64,000 nt of DNA from Flavobacteriaceae bacterium (lineage in GTDB: Bacteria > Bacteroidota > Bacteroidia > Flavobacteriales > Flavobacteriaceae), in assembly GCA_014238425.1 (NCBI GenBank), contig JABABD010000016.1:124001-188000 (forward strand), given 5' to 3'. Shown piece by piece: positions 1 to 8,442 of the stretch (the stretch's first letter is position 1; each line of letters begins with the position of its first letter). Under the pieces are notes generated by a model. The model made no database searches. It saw only the letters and a program-made list of their open reading frames with translations, and had not been told where the DNA came from. The translations under genes were made by a program, and so were the position numbers.

Positions 1-2
1 CT

Positions 3-626
3 TTATTTGTATGTATTCTTGGTACTATTAAATACAAGGATATAAAAAACACTAAAGCTAAGTACTTTTTATTTTCCATTTGGTTTTTAGTAATCATTGA
101 GATTGTTGGAGAGAATTTTTATGCGTGGTTTGGTACTAAACACAGTCGTTCACCAGTATATAATTTTTATACGATAGTTCAGTTTACCTTTTATTTGTGG
201 TGGTATCGGAGTTTAATGCAGTCTTTAAAACGCAAACGTATAATTACATGGTTTATAATGTTAAACATAGTGTTTACTATTATAAATGCGATTTATGTTC
301 AAGATCCTTTTCGAGAGTTAACTTCTTTTTCTTATGCTCTAGGAGTTATTTTTTTAGTAACAACTATTTGTTATTATTTCATTGAAGTTTTTCAAAGCGA
401 AAAAATATTAAAAATAAGAAGCTCTATGTATTTTTGGGTTAGTCTTGGATTACTTTTATTTCATGCAGCTTTTATGCCTTTCTTTTTTGCTCATAGTTAT
501 TTTATTGATGGAAATTTGAAACTTTTAAGTTTAGTCAATTTCTTTCTTTGTTCTATTATGTACATATGCTTTGCCATTGGATTTTTTAAAGTAAAAGAAA
601 GCGCTAATGAATATAAACTAGGCTAA
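3..626 (+). CDS. Integral membrane protein, 5'-truncated by window edge
   Basis: The reading frame is open from the first bases of the window to the TAA at 624-626, so the true start lies upstream; a later in-frame TTG or ATG would cut off coding-like sequence. The visible 207 residues contain about six hydrophobic stretches separated by short charged loops, so it is a polytopic inner-membrane protein. I recognise no catalytic motif. It is followed after 5 bp by a 41-residue membrane peptide and then a histidine kinase/response regulator pair on the same strand. That spacing suggests one transcript, and the protein may be a sensory or accessory partner of that pair. This role is inferred from position only. 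Confidence 0.75.
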   Translation, partial: LFVCILGTIKYKDIKNTKAKYFLFSIWFLVIIEIVGENFYAWFGTKHSRSPVYNFYTIVQFTFYLWWYRSLMQSLKRKRIITWFIMLNIVFTIINAIYVQDPFRELTSFSYALGVIFLVTTICYYFIEVFQSEKILKIRSSMYFWVSLGLLLFHAAFMPFFFAHSYFIDGNLKLLSLVNFFLCSIMYICFAIGFFKVKESANEYKLG

Positions 627-631
627 ACTAT

Positions 632-757
632 ATGGAAAACATTCAACTTATGGTTATTATAAGTTCCTCTATACTTTTTGTTGGTGTAATAGGACTTATA
701 ACTGTATTTTGGTATTTGAATTCAAAGAAACAGGCATTATTAAATAAAAGTACATAA
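632..757 (+). CDS. 41-residue single-pass membrane peptide upstream of a histidine kinase
   Basis: A short ORF starts with ATG at 632 and ends with TAA at 755-757, directly followed by the ATG of the kinase at 758 with no gap. The product has a short polar N-terminus, one hydrophobic helix (about residues 6-28) and a basic C-terminal tail rich in Lys and Asn. The helix and basic tail resemble the N-terminal anchor of the downstream kinase. It may therefore be a stand-alone anchor, a regulatory microprotein, or the remnant of a duplicated kinase start. The exact stop/start junction and the lack of intergenic space support translation coupled to the kinase. Function is unknown. Confidence 0.6.
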   Translation: MENIQLMVIISSSILFVGVIGLITVFWYLNSKKQALLNKST

Positions 758-1579
758 ATGGTATTAAGTAGTTTGTATATGCAAGTTGAAAAAGAACTAG
801 GACAAGACGATATTACGCTTCTTATAGCAGCATCTTCTATCGTGCTTATTATTCTTTTAGTTACTGTTGTAATGCTGTTTGTCTATTTTCAAAAAAAGAA
901 ACTCAAATTTATTCTAGATCGCCAAGATGCCGAGCGTCGTTACTTGGAAGAACTTGCCAACGCCCAGTTGGAGACACAAGAACAGACGTTAAAGAATATC
1001 GGTTGGGAATTGCATGACAATGTAGGACAGTTGTTATCTGTAGCTAATATGCAACTTAATGTTATTTCTACTGAAGTGCCAGAAGACACAAAAATACGTT
1101 TTGAGGAAACACGTGATATTATTAATAAAAGCCTCAAAGAAGTTAGAGCGCTTTCAAAATCATTGAATAGTGATGTGATACAAAACATTGGCCTTGAAAA
1201 ATCAATTAAAAATGAAATTGAGAGATTCAATAAACTAAAATTTGTTGATGCAACTTTAAAAATCAAGGGACGTCACGATTATGAAATAAATCCAAAAGAC
1301 GAAATTATCATTTTTAGAATTCTACAAGAATTTATGTCCAACTCTATTAAACACTCCAAGGCCAAGAACCTTAATGTCACTCTTAATTATCTTATTGATA
1401 AGCTAAATATTGAAATAACCGATGATGGTATTGGATTCAATATCAAAGAGGCGAAAAAAGGCTCAGGTTTGATAAATATGGAGAGCAGGGCAAAACTAAT
1501 TAATACTGATTTTTCGATTAAATCTTCTGAAAATCAAGGAGTTTCACTAACTTTAAGCTACCCAATCAAAACATCATAA
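758..1579 (+). CDS. Sensor histidine kinase, NarL/DegS (HisKA_3) type
   Basis: This 273-residue kinase autophosphorylates on a histidine and passes the phosphate to the LuxR-type regulator encoded 2 bp downstream. There is a single membrane helix at about residues 18-44 and no large periplasmic sensor domain. A short coiled linker follows, then the HisKA_3 phosphoacceptor motif ELHDNVGQ with His86. The ATPase domain shows an N-box around Asn195, a DDGIGF motif (222-227) and a GSGL glycine loop (235-238). With almost no extracytoplasmic part, the signal probably comes through the membrane or from partner proteins such as the two small membrane proteins upstream. The family is certain; the stimulus is unknown. 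Confidence 0.93.
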   Translation: MVLSSLYMQVEKELGQDDITLLIAASSIVLIILLVTVVMLFVYFQKKKLKFILDRQDAERRYLEELANAQLETQEQTLKNIGWELHDNVGQLLSVANMQLNVISTEVPEDTKIRFEETRDIINKSLKEVRALSKSLNSDVIQNIGLEKSIKNEIERFNKLKFVDATLKIKGRHDYEINPKDEIIIFRILQEFMSNSIKHSKAKNLNVTLNYLIDKLNIEITDDGIGFNIKEAKKGSGLINMESRAKLINTDFSIKSSENQGVSLTLSYPIKTS

Positions 1580-1581
1580 TC

Positions 1582-2235
1582 ATGAGTACTTATAAAGTAG
1601 CTATAGTAGATGATCATACGTTATTCGCAGACTCTTTAATGGGTTTAATTAATAATTTCAATAATTTTGAAGTTCAATATTGTGTTACTAATGGTCAAGA
1701 ATTGGTAGATAAATTGACACCGAAAGAAGATTTTCCAGATGTTATTTTACTGGATATTAACATGCCAGTTATGAATGGTATTCAAACCATGATTTGGTTA
1801 TGTCATAACCAACCAAGTTTGAAGGTTTTAGCACTCTCTATGGATGATAGTGAGGAAACTATTATAAAGATGCTTAGAAATGGAGCTAAAGGCTATTTAT
1901 TGAAGGATATACATCCAGATGAGTTAGAAAATGCCCTAAATCAAGTTATTGAAAAAGGCTTCTATTATACAGAAAAAGTATCTAACTCTCTCATTGGCTC
2001 ATTGCATTTGCCACCTGACGATATTGACACATCATCTGTTGAGTTAAATGAAAAAGAAAAGAAATTTTTAAAACTTGCCTGTACTGACAAAACTTATAGA
2101 GAAATTGCTGAAATTATGTTCTTAAGCCCTAAAACCATTGATGGTTATCGAGAAAGTGTATTTAAGAAATTTAAGGTAGGTAACAGAATAGGTTTGGTAC
2201 TTCATGCTATTAAAAATGGCTTTATTGAGATTTGA
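1582..2235 (+). CDS. Response regulator, REC + LuxR-type HTH
   Basis: This is a 217-residue cytoplasmic transcription regulator. The receiver domain (1-125) has the acidic pair Asp10/Asp11, the phosphoacceptor Asp58 in a LLDINMP motif and the conserved Lys108. The C-terminal LuxR/GerE helix-turn-helix spans about 155-215 and includes the AEIMFLSPKTIDGYR recognition segment. It lies 2 bp after the kinase stop codon, so the two form a cognate two-component pair. Target genes cannot be told from the sequence. It converges with the aldehyde dehydrogenase gene only 7 bp away, and I see no clear terminator between them. Confidence 0.94.
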   Translation: MSTYKVAIVDDHTLFADSLMGLINNFNNFEVQYCVTNGQELVDKLTPKEDFPDVILLDINMPVMNGIQTMIWLCHNQPSLKVLALSMDDSEETIIKMLRNGAKGYLLKDIHPDELENALNQVIEKGFYYTEKVSNSLIGSLHLPPDDIDTSSVELNEKEKKFLKLACTDKTYREIAEIMFLSPKTIDGYRESVFKKFKVGNRIGLVLHAIKNGFIEI

Positions 2236-2242
2236 TTCTTTC

Positions 2243-3628
2243 TTAACCAAGGTACTTCATTACTTTTTTAATCATGCCAAGTTTGCCTTCGTATGGGGCA
2301 TATCGTATTGGAATATCTAGCCAATTCGCTTTTTTTACGATGCTTTTTTCATGCGTAAACGCATCAAAACCATATTTCCCGTGACAATTACCAATACCAC
2401 TTTCTCCCACACCTCCAAAAGGTAGTTTCTTGTTTCCATAGTGTACTAAAGTGTCATTTATGACACCGCCTCCAAAAGAAAATGTTTCTATGGTTTGCTT
2501 TGTAAAAGATTTGCTTTTTGAAAAGACATAGAGCGTCAATGGATGCTCATAATTATTGATGACACCTTGAAGTTCTTCGAATGATGAATATGATATAATT
2601 GGAAGTAAAGGTCCAAAAATTTCTTCTTTCATGACAGGACTATCTGCACTTGGATTCTCAATTAATGTAGGAGAGATATAAAGATCCTGAGCATCAATAT
2701 CACCTCCAAACAGGACAGTTTCATTTTGAAGCATATTGGCTAATCTTTCAAAATTACGTGTGTTAATGATTCTTGGATAATCTTTAGAATTTTTTGGAAC
2801 TGAAGAATATGCTTTTTCAATCTCTTTTTTTGCACACTCAATAAAATCGGACTTAACTTTTTCCTTTATGAGGATATAATCAGGAGCAATACATGTTTGT
2901 CCGGCATTCAAGAATTTACCCCAAACTATGCGTTTAGCCGCCAATGCAATATTGGCAGTCTCATCTATAATGCATGGTGTTTTACCGCCTAATTCCAATG
3001 TAATTGGCGTCATGAATTCTGCGGCCGATTTGGCAATGATCTTACCTACTTTAACACTTCCAGTAAAAAAAATATAATCCCAGCGATGTCGTAATAATTC
3101 TTGAGCTGTTTCTACGCCACCTTCAATCACTGTAACATGCTCTTCAGTAAAGACAGCCGCTATTATTTTGGCCATTAAAGCCGATGTATGCGGTGTTAAT
3201 TCACTAGGTTTGATAATGGCAGTATTGCCCGCTGTTATGGCTCCAATAAGTGGTGCTATTGCCAACTGAAATGGATAGTTCCAGGGAGCTATGATAAGCA
3301 CTGTGCCATAAGGATTCTTGTAGATATAATCTGATGATGGGAAATTAAGTAATGAAGCTTGTACTTTTTGAGGTTTAGTCCATGTTTCAATTCTAGAAAT
3401 AGCTAGATCTAACTCAGACAAGACTAATCCTATTTCTGTCAAATAGCCTTCAAATCTAGATTTCTTGAAATCTTTATAAAGCGCGTCGTAAATATCTTGC
3501 TCGCATTTTTGAATTTCTTTTTTTAAAGCCTTAAGAAGTTGTTTTCTGTAAGAAACTGATTTTGTGTGTTGCGAGCTAAAATAGTGACGCTGTCTTTCAA
3601 TAAGTTGTTCAATATCATTCAATATCAT
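2243..3628 (-). CDS. Aldehyde dehydrogenase (ALDH3-like)
   Basis: A 461-residue NAD(P)-dependent aldehyde dehydrogenase that oxidises aldehydes to carboxylic acids in the cytoplasm. The catalytic set is complete: Asn117 in the PWNYP motif, general base Glu212 in LELGGK, and nucleophile Cys246 in NAGQTCIAPD. The cofactor loop FFTGS (187-191) is also present. The length and the C-terminal part resemble the class 3 (fatty/aromatic aldehyde) branch rather than the roughly 500-residue class 1/2 enzymes. The next gene upstream on the same strand is 11 bp away, so they are probably co-transcribed. The natural substrate is not evident; medium- or long-chain lipid aldehydes are a guess. Confidence 0.93.
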   Translation of the reverse strand: MILNDIEQLIERQRHYFSSQHTKSVSYRKQLLKALKKEIQKCEQDIYDALYKDFKKSRFEGYLTEIGLVLSELDLAISRIETWTKPQKVQASLLNFPSSDYIYKNPYGTVLIIAPWNYPFQLAIAPLIGAITAGNTAIIKPSELTPHTSALMAKIIAAVFTEEHVTVIEGGVETAQELLRHRWDYIFFTGSVKVGKIIAKSAAEFMTPITLELGGKTPCIIDETANIALAAKRIVWGKFLNAGQTCIAPDYILIKEKVKSDFIECAKKEIEKAYSSVPKNSKDYPRIINTRNFERLANMLQNETVLFGGDIDAQDLYISPTLIENPSADSPVMKEEIFGPLLPIISYSSFEELQGVINNYEHPLTLYVFSKSKSFTKQTIETFSFGGGVINDTLVHYGNKKLPFGGVGESGIGNCHGKYGFDAFTHEKSIVKKANWLDIPIRYAPYEGKLGMIKKVMKYLG

Positions 3629-3639
3629 CGAAGCTGCTA

Positions 3640-4209
3640 CTAGTTGATCTTTTGATTTTTTTTCTTTTCCTCTTCTAACTTCTTGTAGATTTCTTTAAGG
3701 TTTGCGTCGCCTTCTTCAAAATTTTCAGGCCGCATCGCCTTCATCATTAATCTGTGGTCATTTGAGCTTATAAAATCTCTCACAGCGTTAGGGTCTAAAT
3801 CACCAGCGACATAAAAAACTTCATTTTTAGAGTCTTTATTGAAATAGACAATAAGCTCTTTGGCTATATTATCTGTTACTTTCATAGAAACAATTTTTAT
3901 GCTGTCATTCCTAGTAACTCGTTGTATGTCTCTAAAGCGTTTTCTGAAAAGTGCTTTGATTTCAATTTTTAGAAGCTCATTTTTATTATAATCTGCTTCA
4001 TCCAATTCAATATATCTTAAATCAATCACATCAAGAAGCATATTTCTTGTATATGGATTTAAGCTATCCATAATGTTTTCTTTGAAATTAGGCATATGAT
4101 AAGCCTTATTGTGACCTACATTATGTCTTTCATAAAATTTTGGAACAGTATGGTAACCTGAGCACGATGTTAATAGGGTAACAAAAATTAAAAAGATAAT
4201 TTGCTTCAT
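3640..4209 (-). CDS. Outer-membrane-type lipoprotein of unknown function
   Basis: A 189-residue protein with a short hydrophobic signal and a lipobox ending in LLTSC (Cys16), so it is a predicted lipoprotein. The mature part is mixed alpha/beta with a charged Lys/Glu-rich C-terminal tail (about 165-189). It vaguely resembles small DUF4252-type Bacteroidota lipoproteins, but I cannot confirm that. It sits between the aldehyde dehydrogenase and the pseudouridine synthase on the same strand, with about 47 bp to the latter. No function is proposed. Confidence 0.75.
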   Translation of the reverse strand: MKQIIFLIFVTLLTSCSGYHTVPKFYERHNVGHNKAYHMPNFKENIMDSLNPYTRNMLLDVIDLRYIELDEADYNKNELLKIEIKALFRKRFRDIQRVTRNDSIKIVSMKVTDNIAKELIVYFNKDSKNEVFYVAGDLDPNAVRDFISSNDHRLMMKAMRPENFEEGDANLKEIYKKLEEEKKKNQKIN

Positions 4210-4256
4210 AAGATAGGTTTACTAGACAAACATACGAAAATCCAATAAAATAATGC

Positions 4257-4949
4257 TCATATTGAGTTCCATAAAGAGTCATCAGGAGTTGGAGCGCTAA
4301 CTTTAACCACCTCGTTTTTAACAGGGTGAACGAACTCTATGTGGCGAGAATGTAAATGGATACCTCCATCCTTATTACTCCTATCGGCACCGTATTTTAA
4401 GTCTCCTTTTATAGTACATCCAATGGCAGATAATTGAGATCTAATTTGATGGTGTCTTCCCGTTTGTAGATTTATTGATAACACATAGTAATTATCTAAT
4501 TCTTTCTTGATCTCATAATCAAGAATGGCCTTTTTACTGTTTTCCACTTCTTTAATGAATGCAGTAGATTTATTGTTTTTTGGATTTTTTCTCAAAAAAT
4601 GAATAAGTGTATCCTTGGTTTTTTTTGGTCGACCTTTGACTATTGCCCAATACGTTTTTTTTATGTCTTTAGATGCAAATAGTTTGTTAATACGAGTTAG
4701 TGCCTTCGATGTTTTTGCAAAAACAACAATTCCGGAAGTGGGTCTATCTAGTCGATGGGCAACACCAAGGTATACATTACCTGGTTTATTGTAAGTATCC
4801 TTTATATAATCTTTAACAACATCAGAAAGTGGTTTGTCGCCTGTTTTATCTCCTTGAACAATATCTCCCACACGTTTATTAACGATAATAAGGTGATTAT
4901 CTTCATGGAGCACTTGAAGATTGGATTTGTTGGATAAAATTTTAGACAC
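4257..4949 (-). CDS. RluA-family RNA pseudouridine synthase
   Basis: A 230-residue enzyme that isomerises uridine to pseudouridine in rRNA or tRNA. The family signature HRLDRPTSG carries the catalytic Asp68, and the second motif LQTGRHHQIRSQL binds RNA. There is no N-terminal S4 domain, and the short length fits the single-domain RluA/RluC-like group common in Bacteroidota. The start lies 5 bp after the panB stop codon, so the two genes form an operon, a pairing often seen in Flavobacteriia. The exact RNA target cannot be read from the sequence. Confidence 0.92.
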   Translation of the reverse strand: MSKILSNKSNLQVLHEDNHLIIVNKRVGDIVQGDKTGDKPLSDVVKDYIKDTYNKPGNVYLGVAHRLDRPTSGIVVFAKTSKALTRINKLFASKDIKKTYWAIVKGRPKKTKDTLIHFLRKNPKNNKSTAFIKEVENSKKAILDYEIKKELDNYYVLSINLQTGRHHQIRSQLSAIGCTIKGDLKYGADRSNKDGGIHLHSRHIEFVHPVKNEVVKVSAPTPDDSLWNSI

Positions 4950-4954
4950 GTTTA

Positions 4955-5773
4955 CTAGTATTGTTCCTTATCGTTTGGAAAATCAATCGACTTAACATCA
5001 GTCACATATTGCTGAATAGCTGTGGTCATATCTTCAAATAAATTCATGTAGCGACGTAAAAATCTTGGATTAAATTCATGAGTCATGCCAATCATATCAT
5101 GGAGTACTAATACTTGGCCATCGACACCATTTCCTGCTCCAATACCAATCACAGGAATAGACACACTCTCGGCAACTTCTTGAGCTAGTGCTGCTGGAAT
5201 CTTTTCCAATACGATACCAAAACAACCAGCTCTTTCTAATAACAAAGCATCTTCTTTTAGTTGTTTAGCCTCATCTTCTTCTTTGGCACGTACGGTGTAG
5301 GTTCCAAATTTGTATATAGATTGAGGCGTTAACCCTAAATGACCCATAACTGGAATACCAGCATTTATAATACGTTTGATAGATTCCTTAACTTCTTTGC
5401 CACCTTCCATTTTAACTGCATGCGCGCCACTTTCCTTCATGATACGTATAGCAGAACGTAAAGCTTTTTTTGGATCACTTTGGTAACTCCCAAAAGGAAT
5501 GTCAACAACAACTAAAGCCCTATCTATAGCCCTTATAACAGAGGACGCATGATAAATCATTTGATTTAAGGTAATCGGAAGTGTCGTTTCATGACCAGCC
5601 ATGACATTACTAGCCGAATCGCCAACAAGAATAACATCGATACCTGCACCATCTACTATTTTTGCCATGGTATAATCGTAGGCAGTAAGCATCGATATTT
5701 TTTCGCCATTAGCTTTCATGTCGACTAACGTCTTTACGGTAATACGCTTATAATCCTTTTTTGCTGTGGACAT
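4955..5773 (-). CDS. panB: 3-methyl-2-oxobutanoate hydroxymethyltransferase (PanB)
   Basis: This enzyme transfers a hydroxymethyl group from 5,10-methylene-tetrahydrofolate to 2-oxoisovalerate, the first committed step of pantothenate (coenzyme A) synthesis. At 272 residues it is the normal family length. Metal-binding Asp52 (LVGDSASN) and Asp91 (VVDIPFGSY), Lys121 and catalytic Glu190 (GIVLEKIP) are all in place. The N-terminus before the conserved barrel start is about 10 residues long, so the ATG at 5773 fits. panC and panD are not in the window. The RluA-like gene follows directly in the same transcript. Confidence 0.97.
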   Translation of the reverse strand: MSTAKKDYKRITVKTLVDMKANGEKISMLTAYDYTMAKIVDGAGIDVILVGDSASNVMAGHETTLPITLNQMIYHASSVIRAIDRALVVVDIPFGSYQSDPKKALRSAIRIMKESGAHAVKMEGGKEVKESIKRIINAGIPVMGHLGLTPQSIYKFGTYTVRAKEEDEAKQLKEDALLLERAGCFGIVLEKIPAALAQEVAESVSIPVIGIGAGNGVDGQVLVLHDMIGMTHEFNPRFLRRYMNLFEDMTTAIQQYVTDVKSIDFPNDKEQY

Positions 5774-5816
5774 ATATATAATTGTTAGGCGGTAAAAATA
5801 CTAAATAAACTAGTAC

Positions 5817-5824
5817 CAAAAATA
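5817..5824 (-). promoter_or_regulatory. Candidate -7 promoter element for panB
   Basis: Read on the minus strand this is TATTTTTG, a match to the Bacteroidota -7 consensus TAnnTTTG, about 43 bp upstream of the panB start. I do not find a clear TTG at the expected -33 distance, so the call is tentative. Confidence 0.35.
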
Positions 5825-5881
5825 CTGTTAATGGTTATTTGAAGTTGACAGTTTTTATTAATTTGGTAGAAAATATATATT

Positions 5882-6358
5882 ATGTTTAAAGCAATTATTA
5901 CGTCTCTAATAATTTTAATTGTTTCATCTGGAAACGCACAGAACGATGCAAAAGCAGATGTGAAGAAAACAATAGAAACTTTTTTTGAAGGCTTTCATAA
6001 GGGAGACACTATCTTAATGAAATCTGTTATGATGGACAAGATACTTATGCAAACAGCCTTTAAGAACAAAGAGGGAAAAGACATTCTTGTAACTGACCAA
6101 CCTGGTAAATTGATAAAAGCTATTGGAAGTAGGCCATCAGATCAAAAATGGGATGAACGAATTACATCATATAGTATTCAGGTAGATGGTAATATGGCCA
6201 ATGCCTGGACAGAATATGAATTTTGGTTCAACAATAAATTCAGTCATTGTGGTGTTAACTCTTTCCAGCTTTTTAATGATGGAGGCATATGGAAAATCAT
6301 TTATCTAATGGATACTAGGCGAAGAAGTAGTTGTAAATCTTCAAAAAGCGGTAACTGA
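5882..6358 (+). CDS. Secreted NTF2/SnoaL-like protein
   Basis: A 158-residue protein with an N-terminal signal peptide (about residues 1-19, cleavage after NAQ). The mature part has the cone-shaped NTF2-like/SnoaL fold pattern: an N-terminal helix with the ETFFEGFHKGD motif, then strands ending in a sequence of the type NMANAWTEYEFWFN. Such proteins bind small ligands, and many act as lumazine-binding-type or ketosteroid-isomerase-like domains; no catalytic set is certain here. The stop codon (6356-6358) lies inside a REP-like palindrome at 6354-6370, so the last residues may have been altered by that element. Confidence 0.8.
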   Translation: MFKAIITSLIILIVSSGNAQNDAKADVKKTIETFFEGFHKGDTILMKSVMMDKILMQTAFKNKEGKDILVTDQPGKLIKAIGSRPSDQKWDERITSYSIQVDGNMANAWTEYEFWFNNKFSHCGVNSFQLFNDGGIWKIIYLMDTRRRSSCKSSKSGN

Positions 6359-6370
6359 GCTTGTCGAAGT
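6354..6370. repeat. REP-like palindromic element at gene end
   Basis: The sequence ACTGAGCTTGTCGAAGT contains the core GAGC..GTCGA that recurs at 11971 and 37350. Short palindromes of this type are scattered through many Bacteroidota genomes. It holds the stop codon of the NTF2-like gene, and its last base is the first base of the decayed sdaA copy. Confidence 0.5.
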
Positions 6371-6504
6371 TAGCAATCTGCCATATTTACTCTTACCGCC
6401 AAACCGTCTTCAGAGGTTTCCTTGTATTTTATGTTCATCTCTTTGGTTTTACTAAATGACACCCTATATTTTTGTATAATGACATCTATAGCATTATTTG
6501 AGTC
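6370..6504 (-). pseudogene. Decayed copy of the sdaA 3' end
   Basis: The minus-strand reading of this stretch aligns without gaps to the last 44 residues of the L-serine dehydratase encoded at 8443-9864. The final part is near identical: [19 protein letters not shown] here against [19 protein letters not shown] there. Similarity falls off quickly upstream, although residues such as the DxNN and K-M positions remain. There is no recognisable enzyme body; the open frame continues to 6579 only by chance. The few bases after the stop codon (CGAAG on the plus strand) are also shared. I read this as a remnant of a partial duplication of sdaA, not a working gene. Confidence 0.8.
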
Positions 6505-6579
6505 TATTACCGCTATTAAATAGACTATGATATATTGTTTGAAATCTTGAATTGTAATAATTTCTTTTAAAAACAACAA

Positions 6580-6921
6580 AGTGCTTCAACTCATCAATTT
6601 AATGTTAGCTAGCTAACATTAATAAGTACTACTAATTCTGCTTAATAGTTAATGTTGTCACAAAAAAATGAAATTTTGTGTTCTAATAATTGATCCTTTA
6701 AGGCGTCGAACTAACTGCTTTTATTGGCGTTTAATAGCTTTTGGTTTCTTTGTTGAAATTTCATTTTACTTTTTTGTACTGTAAGTTAAAAAATATTCAG
6801 TCCACTAAAAAGGGGTTGAGAAATGAAAAAGAATCTTAGCATACACAAAATAATTGGCCAAGATAATTGTGGAAATTTAATTCAGTAGAAAAAGTTTAAA
6901 CCAAAAAAAAAATTCAAACAA
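6580..6921. other. Intergenic region with a perfect 24-bp palindrome
   Basis: About 340 bp with no convincing gene. It holds a perfect palindrome at 6599-6622 and AT-rich DNA leading to the lipoprotein gene at 6922. A run of A bases lies just before that gene's ATG. I see no clear promoter matching TAnnTTTG at normal spacing. Confidence 0.6.
6599..6622. promoter_or_regulatory. Perfect 24-bp palindrome, possible operator
   Basis: TTAATGTTAGCT is followed directly by its exact reverse complement with no spacer. A spacer-free dyad of this length looks like a binding site for a dimeric regulator rather than a terminator, as no T-run follows. It lies about 300 bp upstream of the 441-residue lipoprotein gene and next to the sdaA remnant. 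Confidence 0.45.
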
Positions 6922-8247
6922 ATGAAGAATTTAAAAATTAATTTAATATTACTTTTATTAGTAGCTTTAGGAATAGCATCATGTAGTAGTGATGATGACA
7001 ATAACGTAACGCAGGTACAACAAGAAACTCCAACAATTGCAGATCTTTTCTTAAATAGTATTGAAGCCGATGGAGGTATTCCATTTAACGTAGATAATCC
7101 TGCACTTACTTTTACAGACGCACAAAATGTATTCTTACCCAGTGTTTTGGGAATCGATTTTCGTACAGATAGAAATGTAGTACCTGCTGGTCCTACAGCT
7201 AGATTTCCAATGTTTCAAGGTTGGGAAACATTATCTAATGGCGCAGTTAGAGAAGGATATTATATAATTACAGAAGTATCTGATGTTGATCTAGCTAGAG
7301 AATTAGGTGTTATATATGCTCCTAGAATGGCAGCATCAATAGGCTCTGGAGGCGAACAAAATTCTCAATGGACCAATGATGGCAGACTTATTTTTGAAGG
7401 ATCAGTAGATTTTTCTCCAAAAAGATCCTTAACAGCTAGTGGTACGTCACCCGATGGACGATTAATTGGATTTCCTCCTGCAGAGGTTAACCCTGGCGCT
7501 GTAGCAGATGTTAATTGGTCATCATACGTAGTGTTACCAGATAGTAACATTGTAATTAACGCACAGTTGGTAGCTAATGAAACAGGTCTTCACGATAGAA
7601 TTCCTAACCCTAATGGAAATAGCCAAACTGAAGAAGATGATTTTAACAACCCTAACTTAGCTATAAATCAAGCGTCTGTTGTTATGCAACTTTTAGATGG
7701 GTGGCACGATAATAGACCATACTACTTCCACATCGTAACTGATACGTCTGATCCAGGACCAGCTACAATTGAATTAGGAGTTTATGTGCCAAAATTAAAT
7801 AATTTGCCAACATTTGGAGTATTTCCAGGCGGTTCAATGTTACCTTTTAGCCCAACAGCTAACGGTAGAACTTTTGATAACGGTGATGGATTTGGAGTAC
7901 AAGGTTTAAATTCTGCGTCTTTAAGTAGTCGTCAAGTTCAAGATCCAACAAATACATTTCCAATTGACCCTAGAGATTCAAGATATGCACCTATGTGGGA
8001 TGCTCATATTACTGAATTTACTGTGCCTGAAGCAGAGCGCCCAATTTTAAGAAGTTTTGACCAAGTAAATGATCTTTTAGAACAAGGTATTTTAGTGCCT
8101 TTTAGAGGTAATTTGAATCCAGATCCTTTAGCCAACTCATTATCTGATTTATTAACAGGAACTGGGGCAATCATTAACTGCCCTGTGATAACGCAGCCTG
8201 CTGGAAGTGTTATTGGTACTCAAATTGGATTGCCAAGAAATAATTAA
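6922..8247 (+). CDS. Large lipoprotein of unknown function
   Basis: A 441-residue protein with a signal peptide and lipobox GIASC (Cys21), followed by the Ser/Asp-rich tether typical of exported Bacteroidota lipoproteins. The mature part is mostly beta-like and rich in Asn, Pro and Gly. It contains segments such as GWHDNRPYYFHIVTD and a repeated use of NPDP-like turns. I do not recognise the family and see no catalytic motif. The gene stands alone between the decayed sdaA 3' copy and intact sdaA, in the plus orientation with a strong hairpin terminator behind it. It may have arrived with the event that duplicated the sdaA end; that is inference. Confidence 0.8.
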   Translation: MKNLKINLILLLLVALGIASCSSDDDNNVTQVQQETPTIADLFLNSIEADGGIPFNVDNPALTFTDAQNVFLPSVLGIDFRTDRNVVPAGPTARFPMFQGWETLSNGAVREGYYIITEVSDVDLARELGVIYAPRMAASIGSGGEQNSQWTNDGRLIFEGSVDFSPKRSLTASGTSPDGRLIGFPPAEVNPGAVADVNWSSYVVLPDSNIVINAQLVANETGLHDRIPNPNGNSQTEEDDFNNPNLAINQASVVMQLLDGWHDNRPYYFHIVTDTSDPGPATIELGVYVPKLNNLPTFGVFPGGSMLPFSPTANGRTFDNGDGFGVQGLNSASLSSRQVQDPTNTFPIDPRDSRYAPMWDAHITEFTVPEAERPILRSFDQVNDLLEQGILVPFRGNLNPDPLANSLSDLLTGTGAIINCPVITQPAGSVIGTQIGLPRNN

Positions 8248-8338
8248 ACATAATTAAAGTGTTCTTTTAATAAGAGAACCTTTAAAAAACAGACAAACAA
8301 AGAATTGTAGAGATATAATTTGTTAGTTTGGTTTAATC

Positions 8339-8375
8339 AAAAAGTCAAGAGATTTATTTAACCTCTTGGCTTTTT
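8339..8375 (+). terminator. Rho-independent terminator after the 441-residue lipoprotein gene
   Basis: Arms AAAAAGTCAAGAG and CTCTTGGCTTTTT (one G-T pair) enclose an 11-base loop and end in a T-run. The A-run on the other side means it could also serve the convergent sdaA gene. Confidence 0.8.
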
Positions 8376-8442
8376 CTGTATTATAGGTTGAATTAAATAT
8401 CGGATGTCGCTCGAGTTATTGAGTATATTATAGTAAACGAAG

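Noticed and set aside
6370..6579. 69-residue minus-strand ORF as an independent gene
   Set aside because: Its conserved part is only the copied sdaA tail; the rest has no start context or domain. Treated as a pseudogene fragment.
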